This document shows positions 1-6,629 of a stretch of 32,934 nucleotides of DNA, one piece after another. The DNA is taken from NCBI RefSeq assembly GCF_017377655.1, contig NZ_JAFREL010000090.1, positions 1 to 32,934 on the forward strand, in the 5' to 3' direction. Position 1 is the first letter of the stretch. Every line of letters begins with the position of its first letter. The stretch comes from Candidatus Enterococcus ferrettii. GTDB taxonomy: Bacteria; Bacillota; Bacilli; Lactobacillales; Enterococcaceae. Below the pieces are notes generated by a model that worked only from the letters and a program-made list of their open reading frames with translations, was not told the DNA's origin and did no database searches. The position numbers and the translations under genes were made by a program.

Positions 1-133
1 GACGGGGGGCCTACCATTTTGGAGGTGGCTTTTCATATACATATTTATAATTTAAAAATTAACCCGAATGATTTAAACATAGGAATACTACTTATAGTAG
101 TAGAAATATCTAAATAGATTTTTGAATAGTCTT

Positions 134-414
134 TTATCGGGCGACTAGCTGTTTTAGCAGTATATCCTTTTCAATATCTAAATCTTCTTCACGATCTAGA
201 TATCCATCTAATCGGTTTAAGTTATTAGGAAAACTGATTCCATCATACATACAATCGATAACATTACTTTGAGATAGTTTAATGATATCCGTTTTGCCGT
301 ATCACGATATGATTCTGTTAAAGACACGATTTCTTCCAGAGTTAGAGGTTCGTGAATCTCTAACTCTGCCGTAATAATCTCTAGTCTTTCTTTTTTGGAT
401 CAAAATAGAAACAT
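134..414 (-). pseudogene. Decayed element gene with a frameshift and an early stop, function unknown
   Basis: On the reverse strand a coding-like frame runs from about 399 down to about 280 (begins SKKERLEIITAELE, later EEIVSLTESYRDTAKRIS). It then continues one frame over, with peptide such as SNVIDCMYDGISFPNN, RLDGYLDREEDLDIEKD and ending LLKQLVAR, to a TAA at 134-136. A single-base loss near 276-284 would join the two halves. A possible ATG at 412-414 is followed four codons later by an in-frame TGA at 400-402, so the start is also broken. The peptide is hydrophilic, charged and helix-rich with no membrane segment. I do not recognise the family. The joined product would be about 92 residues. 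Confidence 0.45.
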
Positions 415-580
415 CCCAAATAAGCTATTTTAAACATATATAAATATTAACTTAAATTGGCTTAAAAAATAAGAAAACTATTCATAATCTGTATATCTAA
501 ATGATCCTATAATTTCCTCACATTTACCTTTTCCTACCTCTAAAATTATGAATTACAAACTCACTTAATTTACATAATTA

Positions 581-608
581 ATCACCCAACAAATATTGGT
601 TGGGTGAT
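581..608. repeat. Perfect 10-bp inverted repeat
   Basis: The arms ATCACCCAAC (581-590) and GTTGGGTGAT (599-608) flank an 8-base loop. There is no strong T-run on either side, so a transcription terminator is not the obvious reading. Confidence 0.6.
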
Positions 609-632
609 GCGCTGTATTTCTTAATTTTGGAT

Positions 633-671
633 ACAAAAAAACAATTACAATCTTATCTTGTCTTGTAATTG
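633..671 (-). terminator. Terminator-like hairpin read on the reverse strand
   Basis: The arms CAATTACAA (642-650) and TTGTAATTG (663-671) form a 9-bp stem. Read on the reverse strand it is followed by a T-run (the A-run at 635-641). The stem is AU-rich and weak. No reverse-strand gene is evident just upstream (higher coordinates), so its role is uncertain. Confidence 0.35.
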
Positions 672-752
672 CCTTCATAATTGTATATTTAAAAATAGTT
701 TTTAAAAAATTCGAATGAACAGAATTATCCTTAAGCCACGTTTCACTTCTGC

Positions 753-789
753 GGCTTGTATACACAAGCCTTATCATGGGGTTTCCCCA
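753..789. repeat. Two adjacent small hairpins
   Basis: GGCTTGT (753-759) pairs with ACAAGCC (764-770) around a 4-base loop. TGGGG (777-781) pairs with CCCCA (785-789) around TTT. Paired compact hairpins in a noncoding part of a mobile element are compatible with an origin of transfer or a single-strand origin, but no known consensus was recognised. Confidence 0.5.
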
Positions 790-972
790 CACCCCTAATA
801 ACTTATGAATTTCTAAATTTTTATTCTTTCCTTAAGTGCATTATAAAAATTTGTGGGATTCCTGTCAATACGCGCGCGCGATTTTTCACTAAAAAATAAT
901 AAAAAGAAAGGTTTTACAATCGTAACTACATTATCAATTCGAAAAATTAAAGTCCAATATCAAAAAAAGTAC

Positions 973-1014
973 AAAAGGTGCAACTAGACAAAAAAGTCTG
1001 GTTGCACCTTTTTT
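973..1014. terminator. Strong, near-symmetric terminator hairpin
   Basis: The arms AAAAGGTGCAAC (973-984) and GTTGCACCTTTT (1001-1012) pair perfectly. The stem extends inward through TAGAC/GTCTG (one wobble) around an A-rich loop. A T-run follows on the + strand, and T-rich sequence also follows on the reverse strand. It insulates the operon that begins at 1092 from transcription coming from the left. Confidence 0.7.
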
Positions 1015-1091
1015 GTTTAGCCAAAAAAATATTCGACTAAACTGTATAACTTTTTCGCTTTTGTTTTAGATATTGGCGGAAAGGCAAAAAA

Positions 1092-1535
1092 ATGACAAAT
1101 AAAAAAAAAATCAACAGTAAAATTCTAGACGGATTGGAGGACAAAGAATACTGGGAACAAATTCTCAAAGAATTGGATCGAGATCTTGCAAATGCTGAAA
1201 GGCGCGATAGATACCATAACACACTTCATATCGATTATGCCGGCGGTGAAACTGATCCACTCTCTCCAAAAAATTATACATCTATCTCTAACGAAAATAA
1301 CTCTCCCGAACAAATCTTAATTAGACGCGAACAATCAGAGTTCCTCTATGACCTATTAGAGCATTTAGATGAAGAAGATCGGATTATCATTATTGGTTCA
1401 TATAGTGAATTAAAAACACTAAAGCAACTGGGAAGTGAACTAAAGATAAGTCCTGTCGCGGTACGAAAACGCAAATTGAAGATTTTAAAAGAAATGCAGC
1501 AAAAATTTTTAGAATTGTATGAAAGCGCTATCTAA
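1092..1535 (+). CDS. Sigma-70 region 4-like HTH protein, probable regulator of the element operon
   Basis: This is a 147-residue protein. Residues about 83-136 resemble sigma-70 region 4: an acidic LDEEDR helix, then a helix-turn-helix (about 107-133, ELKTLKQLGSELKIS followed by basic VRKRKLKILK). I do not see a complete sigma region 2, so it may be a sigma-like activator rather than a full sigma factor. Short sigma-like proteins of this kind are common in Gram-positive integrative elements. The ATG has a purine-rich site (GGCGGAAAGG) just upstream. It lies first in the operon leading to the coupling ATPase, which suggests it controls transfer genes; that role is an inference. Confidence 0.65.
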   Translation: MTNKKKINSKILDGLEDKEYWEQILKELDRDLANAERRDRYHNTLHIDYAGGETDPLSPKNYTSISNENNSPEQILIRREQSEFLYDLLEHLDEEDRIIIIGSYSELKTLKQLGSELKISPVAVRKRKLKILKEMQQKFLELYESAI

Positions 1536-1647
1536 AAAATAGTTCAAAATTTTTTTACTGAACTGGTTTATTTTTCTGCTCTGCCTCTCCTTAACCATGA
1601 AGAGGCATTTGCAGAGATAAAGTTAGTGCTTGAAAGGAGGCGAAACT

Positions 1648-1734
1648 ATGGAACTTAAAATACGCAGCCCTACACTCAAAATCCCCACAAAAAAAATAAA
1701 AAAAATATTAAATGAAAGAGGTCTTCAACCTTGA
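1648..1734 (+). CDS. 28-residue basic peptide of the element operon
   Basis: This short frame has an excellent ribosome-binding site (AAAGGAGG, 1633-1640) seven bases before its ATG. The peptide starts MELKIRSPTLKIPTKKIKK and ends NERGLQP. It is strongly basic, with about nine Lys/Arg in 28 residues. Its TGA (1732-1734) overlaps the TTG start of the next gene in a TTGA arrangement, which is typical of translational coupling. The peptide could be functional (nucleic-acid binding is possible from charge alone) or could serve mainly to carry ribosomes onto the downstream gene. I recognise no family. Confidence 0.6.
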   Translation: MELKIRSPTLKIPTKKIKKILNERGLQP

Positions 1735-2045
1735 AAACACGATATCAAAAAAGCGGATATTCTACTGAAACAGCTAAAAAATACATTGATAAAAACCAAC
1801 CAGTTATCAGCCTAAGTACAGAATTAGAATTACAATATAAATTTGAAGATGGAAAACGAACAGATGAGATCACAGGCTACAAAGCTTGGTTCTCACAAGA
1901 AGGGTTACCTCCATTTACTGTAAAATTTACAAACAAGATTAACTTACCTAAATATATGACTTTGATTCAGTTCGAAAATTTAGTAGGTATCGAGATTCGG
2001 TATGACGTTTACTTCAAAGCAGATAATATTACAGAGGTTAAGTAA
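1731..2045 (+). CDS. Conserved-type small element protein upstream of the coupling ATPase
   Basis: This is a 104-residue soluble protein starting at TTG 1731, overlapping the stop of the upstream peptide and ending in a TAATG overlap with the coupling ATPase gene. The second half shows alternating hydrophobic strands (residues about 47-100: GYKAWFSQEG, PPFTVKFTNK, GIEIRYDVYFKA), which suggests a small beta-rich fold. Small proteins sit in the same place upstream of the FtsK-like gene in Tn916-type elements (the Orf22/Orf23 position), but I cannot confirm sequence homology. An OB-fold or single-strand-binding role is a guess. The tight overlaps imply it is made in step with the ATPase. Confidence 0.6.
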   Translation: MKTRYQKSGYSTETAKKYIDKNQPVISLSTELELQYKFEDGKRTDEITGYKAWFSQEGLPPFTVKFTNKINLPKYMTLIQFENLVGIEIRYDVYFKADNITEVK

Positions 2046-3121
2046 TGTCGACTAAAGAATTGGAACAGTATTTACTACAATCATTAAATATGGCCCTAGG
2101 ATCATTAATGCAAGGTGAAACTAGCTATACAAATAGTTTTGACTGCAAGATCGTGGAAGGCGGGTTCATCTTTCAACCCCGCCTTCCAGCGGGCTATATC
2201 ATCGATGACAATTTGTACCAAAAAATTTTTTTAATTGCTAACGCTGCACTCTATCCTGTATTTACCGTTTTAAAGCAAAACTCTGCCTTTTTCATTCCTC
2301 TTAAAACTGACGATATACATGTTCAGCGTGGTCTCTTTTTTCCAATGAAAAAAGGAATTTCTGAACGACTCATTATTCCAGATTTAGAACGCTTTGTTTC
2401 TACTATTACAGGGAATATTATTCCGATAATGAAAAATCTTAGCGTTGATTATAACAAAGTAACCTCCATTGCCATTTGTGGTAATTCCGGTTCTGGAAAA
2501 TCTTATGCCCTAACCTACTTTCTGAGTATCTTAAAGCCCATTTCTGACTTAATTATTGTTGATCCAAAATTTGACAGTCCTAGTCGTTGGGCACGAATGA
2601 ATAATATTTCTGTTATCCATCCTCAAAAGAATCGTTCCAAATCAGACTTCTTATCAGAAGTAAATGAATCATTGAGTCAGTGTTTAAATACTATCCAAGA
2701 TCGTCAAACCATTCTTTATGATGAGCCTTCAAAAAAATTCAAGCATATCACTATCGTCATTGATGAAGTTTTAGCGATTTCTGAGGGTGTAAATAAATCA
2801 ATTAAAGAATCGTTCTTTGCACTACTATCACAAGTCGCTCTCTTAGGAAGAGCTACGTCTGTTCACCTCTTACTCGTCTCTCAACGCTTAGATTATAATT
2901 CTGTCCCTGTCAGTATCCGCGAACAAATGAACGTTTTAATTCAAGTTGGTAATATTAACAAAAAAACAACACAATTTCTATTTCCCGATCTTGATCCAGA
3001 AGGAATTGTTATTCCGATTGGAAAAGGAACTGGCTTAATTCAAATTATCGATAACGAACATCCTTATCAAGTTTTACCGCTACTCTGCCCAACATACTAT
3101 ACCCAAAAGGGGATTTTTTAA
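2045..3121 (+). CDS. FtsK/HerA-family coupling ATPase (TcpA-like)
   Basis: This 358-residue P-loop ATPase is expected to link the nicked element DNA to a mating channel during transfer. Walker A is GNSGSGKS at residues 146-153, Walker B is ITIVIDE at 235-241, and a VSQR motif follows at 278-281, as in the FtsK/SpoIIIE/TcpA group (compare Tn916 Orf21). The N-terminal 120 residues show no strong transmembrane pair; the next gene supplies one, suggesting the two products work together at the membrane. It is shorter than ICE-encoded TcpA proteins, as is usual in mobilizable elements. The start ATG overlaps the previous stop (TAATG), and its own stop overlaps the next start in the same way. Confidence 0.82.
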   Translation: MSTKELEQYLLQSLNMALGSLMQGETSYTNSFDCKIVEGGFIFQPRLPAGYIIDDNLYQKIFLIANAALYPVFTVLKQNSAFFIPLKTDDIHVQRGLFFPMKKGISERLIIPDLERFVSTITGNIIPIMKNLSVDYNKVTSIAICGNSGSGKSYALTYFLSILKPISDLIIVDPKFDSPSRWARMNNISVIHPQKNRSKSDFLSEVNESLSQCLNTIQDRQTILYDEPSKKFKHITIVIDEVLAISEGVNKSIKESFFALLSQVALLGRATSVHLLLVSQRLDYNSVPVSIREQMNVLIQVGNINKKTTQFLFPDLDPEGIVIPIGKGTGLIQIIDNEHPYQVLPLLCPTYYTQKGIF

Positions 3122-3720
3122 TGAAAAAGACAGTCTTTATTAAAAGCTATCAAATTTTTACAATGATTCTCAAAATTTCTTTTGCTCTAATGATTTTTAG
3201 TATTGTATCTAAACTATTCGCAGTCACTTTTGAAATCTCTAGTTTTACTTCACTTCGCCACTTTAGTATGTACGTTAATTTAGCAAATGATGTTTCAGTT
3301 GCAATTCTTTTCATTCTAGCAATTTCACTATCCTCAATTTCACTGTACTTGATCGTTCATAGGTATAAAAACGATCAAATTCGAAACCTTATGAGATCAA
3401 TTGACGAAACATGGGAACTACATCATTTTTTAAAACACAATGAATCAACACCAATAATTCCCACGGCAATTCAACAGGTAAACAAAAGTAATAAAGTAAC
3501 TAGAGAGTTTAACCGCTCTGCTAAACGAAGTATTGTAGACGTTCAAAATGATACTGTAACAATTTACATTCAGATACCACGATCACAACAAGCTCAGAGA
3601 ATACTTCAAGAGATGAATTCACAGTTAAAAGAACAGCTTTCAAACCGTATGCCAGACTACTATTTTTCAAATGGTACTCGAGAAAAAAACATCTTATGGA
3701 TTGAAGGCAAAAAAAGGTAA
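3121..3720 (+). CDS. Membrane protein with two N-terminal helices, partner of the coupling ATPase
   Basis: The protein has 199 residues. Hydrophobic segments at about 14-37 and 57-80 are likely membrane spans. The remaining ~120 residues are hydrophilic and probably cytoplasmic, with a helical, charged C-terminus (about 153-180) that could form a coiled coil. The gene starts within the TAATG overlap at the end of the coupling-ATPase gene. The arrangement, a soluble ATPase followed immediately by a two-span protein, suggests a split coupling protein: here the membrane anchor usually found at the N-terminus of TcpA may be a separate polypeptide. No family was recognised; this role is an inference from topology and position. 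Confidence 0.6.
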   Translation: MKKTVFIKSYQIFTMILKISFALMIFSIVSKLFAVTFEISSFTSLRHFSMYVNLANDVSVAILFILAISLSSISLYLIVHRYKNDQIRNLMRSIDETWELHHFLKHNESTPIIPTAIQQVNKSNKVTREFNRSAKRSIVDVQNDTVTIYIQIPRSQQAQRILQEMNSQLKEQLSNRMPDYYFSNGTREKNILWIEGKKR

Positions 3721-3735
3721 TTGTTCAATCGAGTA

Positions 3736-3766
3736 CGCCGTGGCTTACGAAGTAAAAGCCACGGCG
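3736..3766. repeat. 11-bp GC-rich inverted repeat before the replication origin
   Basis: The arms CGCCGTGGCTT (3736-3746) and AAGCCACGGCG (3756-3766) pair perfectly around a 9-base loop. It follows the operon stop by 15 bases but has no clear T-run, so it could be a weak terminator, an mRNA-stabilising hairpin, or part of the origin/transfer region together with the nick-site hairpin 36 bases on. Confidence 0.65.
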
Positions 3767-3802
3767 GAACTCTTTATATAGATTATAGACAATGAACTGA
3801 TT

Positions 3803-3840
3803 TGATCTAATGGGGGTTACTACGACCCCCCATTAGATCA
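3803..3840 (+). other. Double-strand origin (nick-site hairpin) of pMV158 type
   Basis: A perfect 14-bp stem (3803-3816 with 3827-3840) displays the loop TTACTACGAC. The loop contains TACTACGAC (3818-3826), which matches the nick sequence of the pMV158 plasmid family, where RepB cuts TACTACG/AC on a hairpin loop. By analogy the nick would fall between G3824 and A3825. The site lies 42 bases before a gene for a protein of the same Rep family, which makes the match meaningful. It may serve both for rolling-circle replication of the excised circle and as the transfer origin. The direct repeats that bind Rep in pMV158 were not clearly identified. Confidence 0.85.
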
Positions 3841-3866
3841 ATAATCAGTAATCATGGGGGAACCAA

Positions 3867-4484
3867 ATGACAAAAGAAAAAAGATCAAGTAAATGGGCAT
3901 TTCTTATGTATAAAGAAAGTGCACCAGAAAACTACTTAGCAATACTTGACGAAATGCAAATTCCTTATATCTTGAGTCCTTGGCATGATCAAGACGTAAA
4001 TACTAAGACTGGTGAATTAAAGAAATCACATAAGCACGGTGCACTATTCTTTGAATCACTTAAGAGCTATTCACAAGTTTCAGAACTTATTAGTGAGAAA
4101 CTAAAAGGTCCCAGCCATGTAGAAGTTGTCATGTCGCCCAAAGGTATGTTCAATTATTTTACGCATGCTGAAAATCCAGAAAAAACATTATACGATAAAG
4201 ATGATATTGAAAGTGGTGCGGGATTTGAATTAGATAAATTTCTATTAGAACAAGATTCTGGTAATTTCATGAATGAAGTAATCGATATCATCGAAGAAAA
4301 GGATATTACCGAATTTGAAGAGCTAGTCTATTATGCACGAGACAATAATTATATGCTTCTTAGCTTAATTGTGGAGCATACCTTTTTTTTCTCAAAATAC
4401 CTTGATTCACGCCGATACAATCCTAAACGCAAAAGCCAAGACGATGATAAACTCTCAAATGAAGATATTAATAAAGAAAAGTAA
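3867..4484 (+). CDS. Rep_2-family (pMV158 RepB-type) rolling-circle initiator, probable relaxase
   Basis: This 205-residue HUH endonuclease should nick the hairpin just upstream and start rolling-circle replication. Motif WHDQD gives H40 and D43 as metal ligands. HKH (H55, H57) followed by GALFF is the HUH motif. FNYFTH holds the probable catalytic Y97. These positions agree closely with my recollection of pMV158 RepB (H39, D42, H55, H57, Y99). The C-terminal ~80 residues are acidic then basic, where RepB has its oligomerization domain. No copG-like repressor gene precedes it, unlike pMV158. In IMEs with a TcpA-type coupling protein, Rep proteins of this family are thought to act as the relaxase. 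The start is ATG 3867 after a GGGGG site. Confidence 0.85.
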   Translation: MTKEKRSSKWAFLMYKESAPENYLAILDEMQIPYILSPWHDQDVNTKTGELKKSHKHGALFFESLKSYSQVSELISEKLKGPSHVEVVMSPKGMFNYFTHAENPEKTLYDKDDIESGAGFELDKFLLEQDSGNFMNEVIDIIEEKDITEFEELVYYARDNNYMLLSLIVEHTFFFSKYLDSRRYNPKRKSQDDDKLSNEDINKEK

Positions 4485-4562
4485 TGCATGACAATTCTGA
4501 TTAATTCAGAAAATTTTATGCATCTTATTTCAAAACAAAAGCAATTTATGGAAGTGAAAAGC

Positions 4563-4838
4563 ATGACCAAAATAGAAATTTTACTTAGTGATGATCAGCT
4601 GTCCGTTATCGCTGGACAGCTATCTGATTTAATCACAACAGAAATTGATAAAATAAAAAAGCAAGAAAACTTAAACCATCGTTACATGAATAAAAAACAA
4701 ACTTGTAATTATCTACAAATTTCCAATAATACACTAGATGGTTGGATTAAAGACGGCTTACCCATTATTAAAATCCACGGATCAAATAGATTTGATCGTA
4801 TTGCCGTTGATCAATGGTTATCAAACCTAGCAAAATAG
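4563..4838 (+). CDS. xis: Excisionase-like HTH DNA-binding protein
   Basis: The protein has 91 residues. Residues about 41-90 form a MerR/excisionase-type helix-turn-helix: YMNKKQTCNYLQIS, then TLDGWIKDGLPIIKI, then a wing (GSNRFDRIAVDQWL). The N-terminal ~38 residues are helical and may be an oligomerization arm. It lies just upstream of the integrase gene, the usual place for the factor that directs integrase toward excision. I prefer ATG 4563 because GGAAGTG lies about seven bases upstream. The longer frame from 4488 has no good ribosome-binding site, and another ATG at 4548-4550 is possible. Confidence 0.72.
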   Translation: MTKIEILLSDDQLSVIAGQLSDLITTEIDKIKKQENLNHRYMNKKQTCNYLQISNNTLDGWIKDGLPIIKIHGSNRFDRIAVDQWLSNLAK

Positions 4839-4903
4839 CTCCGATATCATTATAATTTACTTATAGTATTTGATTTCGGCTCGCAAATTCGGAGGGAAAT
4901 ACT

Positions 4904-6199
4904 ATGTCAATTAGCAAAACAGAAAATGGAACTTATCGTTTACGACTTTACTACCCACAAGATATCCAAGGTATGTTGGGAGTAAGTAAACTCTATTCCA
5001 AGACCTTTAAGTCTAGACAGGAGGCAAAAGAAGCAGAGATTGATTTCCACATTTCTATTAGAGAGCTTCAAGAAAATAAAAACAAGACTGCACTAGAGCT
5101 TGGTGGTGAAGCGCTATTCAAAGAATTTTATGAAGATATTTGGTTAGATGCCTATACTGCTGGATTAACTTCTCGAAATACAAAATCACCAACTACGGTT
5201 ACAATTTCCAATACAAAAGATGTCTTTCGTCTGCACATTCTACCAATGTTTGGGAAGTTTACATTAAACTATCTCAACCATAACAAAGCTTTTGTCTTAC
5301 AAACCATGACTAAAAAAGCGGCAGAATATGCAAATTTCAAAACATTGCGTAGCTATGTTAATTCTATTTTTGACTGGGCAGAAGAACTTGAATATATTGA
5401 ACGAAACAAATTGGAAAAATCGCTTAAACGGATCAATGCCACTAAGAAAAATCAGTTAAAAGAAGCCAAGAAGGAAGAAGATTTATACCTATCTTTTGGG
5501 CAACTTCAAGAATGGCTAAATGCTGTCCAAAGTGATTACGAGAACAAACAATTAACACTACAAGACTATGTATTATTTCTGACTACCTTCTTTTTATCCG
5601 ATCGCAAATCAGAAACTTACGCCATCAAATGGAAGGACGTGAATTTCACAGCCTCTCAGATTACGATTGGTAAAGCCTTAGATAAATTTGGAAATGTAAA
5701 AGGTACAAAAGGCAACAAAACGACCATTTTCCACATTCCAAATGAATTGAAAAATTTACTTCAGCAATGGAAAGTTCAACAAAAAGCAGAACTTGCCAAA
5801 TTTGAAATTGAACAGACTGAGGAGCAGCTACTCTTTACCTTCTTTGACGACAAAGGCAATATCAATCAGCGACTGCATACGGATTACTTAAACTATCGTA
5901 TGAACTCAATCGAACGACGCCACAAAAATCTTACTCATGCGACGCCTCACAAGCTACGGCATACTGGAGCAACCTTAGCAAAACAATCTGGCGTGGCTCT
6001 GGAACAGATTTCCGAAGCATTGACTCACAGCGATACAAACATCACGAGAACCTATGTAAATACACCGAACGTCATTCAAATGCCTATTGGTGAAATTGCT
6101 TATCGCAAATTGTCTCAAAAAGAGTTAGACCGGAATGGTGTCAACAGTGGTGTCAACTCAAAAAAAGACGCTTCGCAAAATGACTTGCGAAACGCCTGA
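4904..6199 (+). CDS. int: Tyrosine site-specific recombinase (integrase) targeting rpsI
   Basis: The 431-residue protein contains an N-terminal AP2-like arm-binding segment (about 1-60), a SAM-like core-binding domain (about 70-175) and the catalytic domain. The likely catalytic residues are R234 (SDRKSE), the HxxR pair H349/R352 (HKLRH), H375 (THSDTN) and the nucleophile Y384 (TRTYV). A Lys near 269-272 fits the beta-hairpin position. The start ATG has a GGAGGG site. The 3' end of the gene doubles as other signals: a direct repeat at 6137-6157 and the terminator stem for rpsI at 6167-6196. Placement next to the rpsI 3' end identifies the attachment site. The unusually polar tail after residue 410 is what encodes those signals. 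Confidence 0.9.
   Translation: MSISKTENGTYRLRLYYPQDIQGMLGVSKLYSKTFKSRQEAKEAEIDFHISIRELQENKNKTALELGGEALFKEFYEDIWLDAYTAGLTSRNTKSPTTVTISNTKDVFRLHILPMFGKFTLNYLNHNKAFVLQTMTKKAAEYANFKTLRSYVNSIFDWAEELEYIERNKLEKSLKRINATKKNQLKEAKKEEDLYLSFGQLQEWLNAVQSDYENKQLTLQDYVLFLTTFFLSDRKSETYAIKWKDVNFTASQITIGKALDKFGNVKGTKGNKTTIFHIPNELKNLLQQWKVQQKAELAKFEIEQTEEQLLFTFFDDKGNINQRLHTDYLNYRMNSIERRHKNLTHATPHKLRHTGATLAKQSGVALEQISEALTHSDTNITRTYVNTPNVIQMPIGEIAYRKLSQKELDRNGVNSGVNSKKDASQNDLRNA
6137..6157. repeat. Two 9-bp direct repeats near the attachment site
   Basis: GGTGTCAAC occurs at 6137-6145 and 6149-6157, at 12-base spacing (about one helical turn), 65-85 bases from the rpsI stop. Close-spaced direct repeats at this distance from the crossover are what arm-type integrase binding sites look like. 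They fall inside the integrase coding sequence (residues about 412-418). Confidence 0.45.
6160..6196 (-). terminator. Terminator for rplM-rpsI encoded within the integrase 3' end
   Basis: Read on the reverse strand, a 13-bp stem (6184-6196 with 6167-6179, with three G-U pairs) and a 4-base loop are followed by seven T residues (A-run 6160-6166). It starts about 26 bases after the rpsI stop, which is the normal position for its terminator. The stem is supplied by the element, not by the chromosome, and lies inside the integrase reading frame. Confidence 0.75.
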
Positions 6200-6221
6200 A
6201 AGTACTGATATAAAGCGAATA

Positions 6222-6614
6222 TTAACGCTTAGAGAATTGAGAAGCTTTACGGGCTTTCTTAAGACCTGGTTTCTTACGTTCAACCATACGTGAATCACGA
6301 GTAAGCAATCCAGCGCGTTTTAATGGAAGACGGAAGTCAGGATCAACTTCTAGTAACGCACGAGCGATACCATGACGGATAGCGCCTGATTGTCCAGCGT
6401 AGCCTCCGCCGTCTACATTTACGAATACATCGTATGAACCTGTTGTTTCAGTTACGCCAAATGGTTGGTTGATAACTAAACGTAGGTCAGCATGTGGAAT
6501 ATATTCTTCAACGTCTTTTTTATTTACAGTAATTTTACCAGTTCCTGGTACTAAACGTACGCGAGCAACTGCATTTTTACGACGGCCTGTGCCGTTATAT
6601 TGTACTTGTGCCAA
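6222..6614 (-). CDS. rpsI: 30S ribosomal protein S9
   Basis: The 130-residue protein is the normal S9 length and ends with the typical basic tail ([10 protein letters not shown]), whose C-terminal Arg reaches the P-site tRNA on the ribosome. Family hallmarks [13 protein letters not shown] and [19 protein letters not shown] are visible. The start codon is TTG (CAA at 6612-6614), preceded by GGAGGG. It follows rplM by 15 bases, the conserved rplM-rpsI operon. The element inserted exactly at its 3' end without changing the protein, although the transcript now ends inside the element. Confidence 0.96.
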   Translation of the reverse strand: MAQVQYNGTGRRKNAVARVRLVPGTGKITVNKKDVEEYIPHADLRLVINQPFGVTETTGSYDVFVNVDGGGYAGQSGAIRHGIARALLEVDPDFRLPLKRAGLLTRDSRMVERKKPGLKKARKASQFSKR

Positions 6615-6629
6615 TGAATTTCCCTCCTG

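Larger units (their letters stand above)
415..1091. other. Noncoding stretch of the element with several inverted repeats
   Basis: I see no convincing gene here. The stretch is AT-rich and holds inverted repeats at 581-608, 642-671, 753-770, 777-789 and 973-1012, plus a run of ten alternating C and G (871-880) in an otherwise AT-rich context. A 75-codon reverse frame (565-792) crosses three of the inverted repeats and has no ribosome-binding site I trust, so I do not call it. Such a region could hold a transfer origin, a single-strand replication origin or regulatory RNA, but I recognise no specific consensus. Confidence 0.5.
1..6221. mobile_element. Right-hand part of an integrative mobilizable element inserted at the 3' end of rpsI
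   Basis: The stretch holds a tyrosine integrase, an excisionase-like HTH protein, a Rep_2 rolling-circle initiator with its nick-site hairpin, an FtsK/HerA-type coupling ATPase and accessory genes. The integrase stop codon lies 22 bases from the rpsI stop codon, so the right attachment site should be in or next to the last codons of rpsI (about 6200-6240). The rpsI reading frame is intact, as expected when the attachment site copies the gene's 3' end. I looked for a second copy of the rpsI tail in bases 1-1090 and found none, so the left end is outside the window. No VirB4 or other mating-pore genes are visible. The visible part therefore fits an element mobilized by a helper, although pore genes could lie to the left. 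From memory, rpsI is a known integration site for streptococcal integrative elements. Confidence 0.8.

Noticed and set aside
565..792. 75-codon reverse frame in the left noncoding region
   Set aside because: It runs across three inverted repeats, lacks a convincing ribosome-binding site and has no recognisable protein features.
1..1090. Left attachment site of the element
   Set aside because: I looked for a copy of the rpsI tail (TTAACGCTTAGAGAATTGA and shorter pieces, both strands) and found none in this part of the window.
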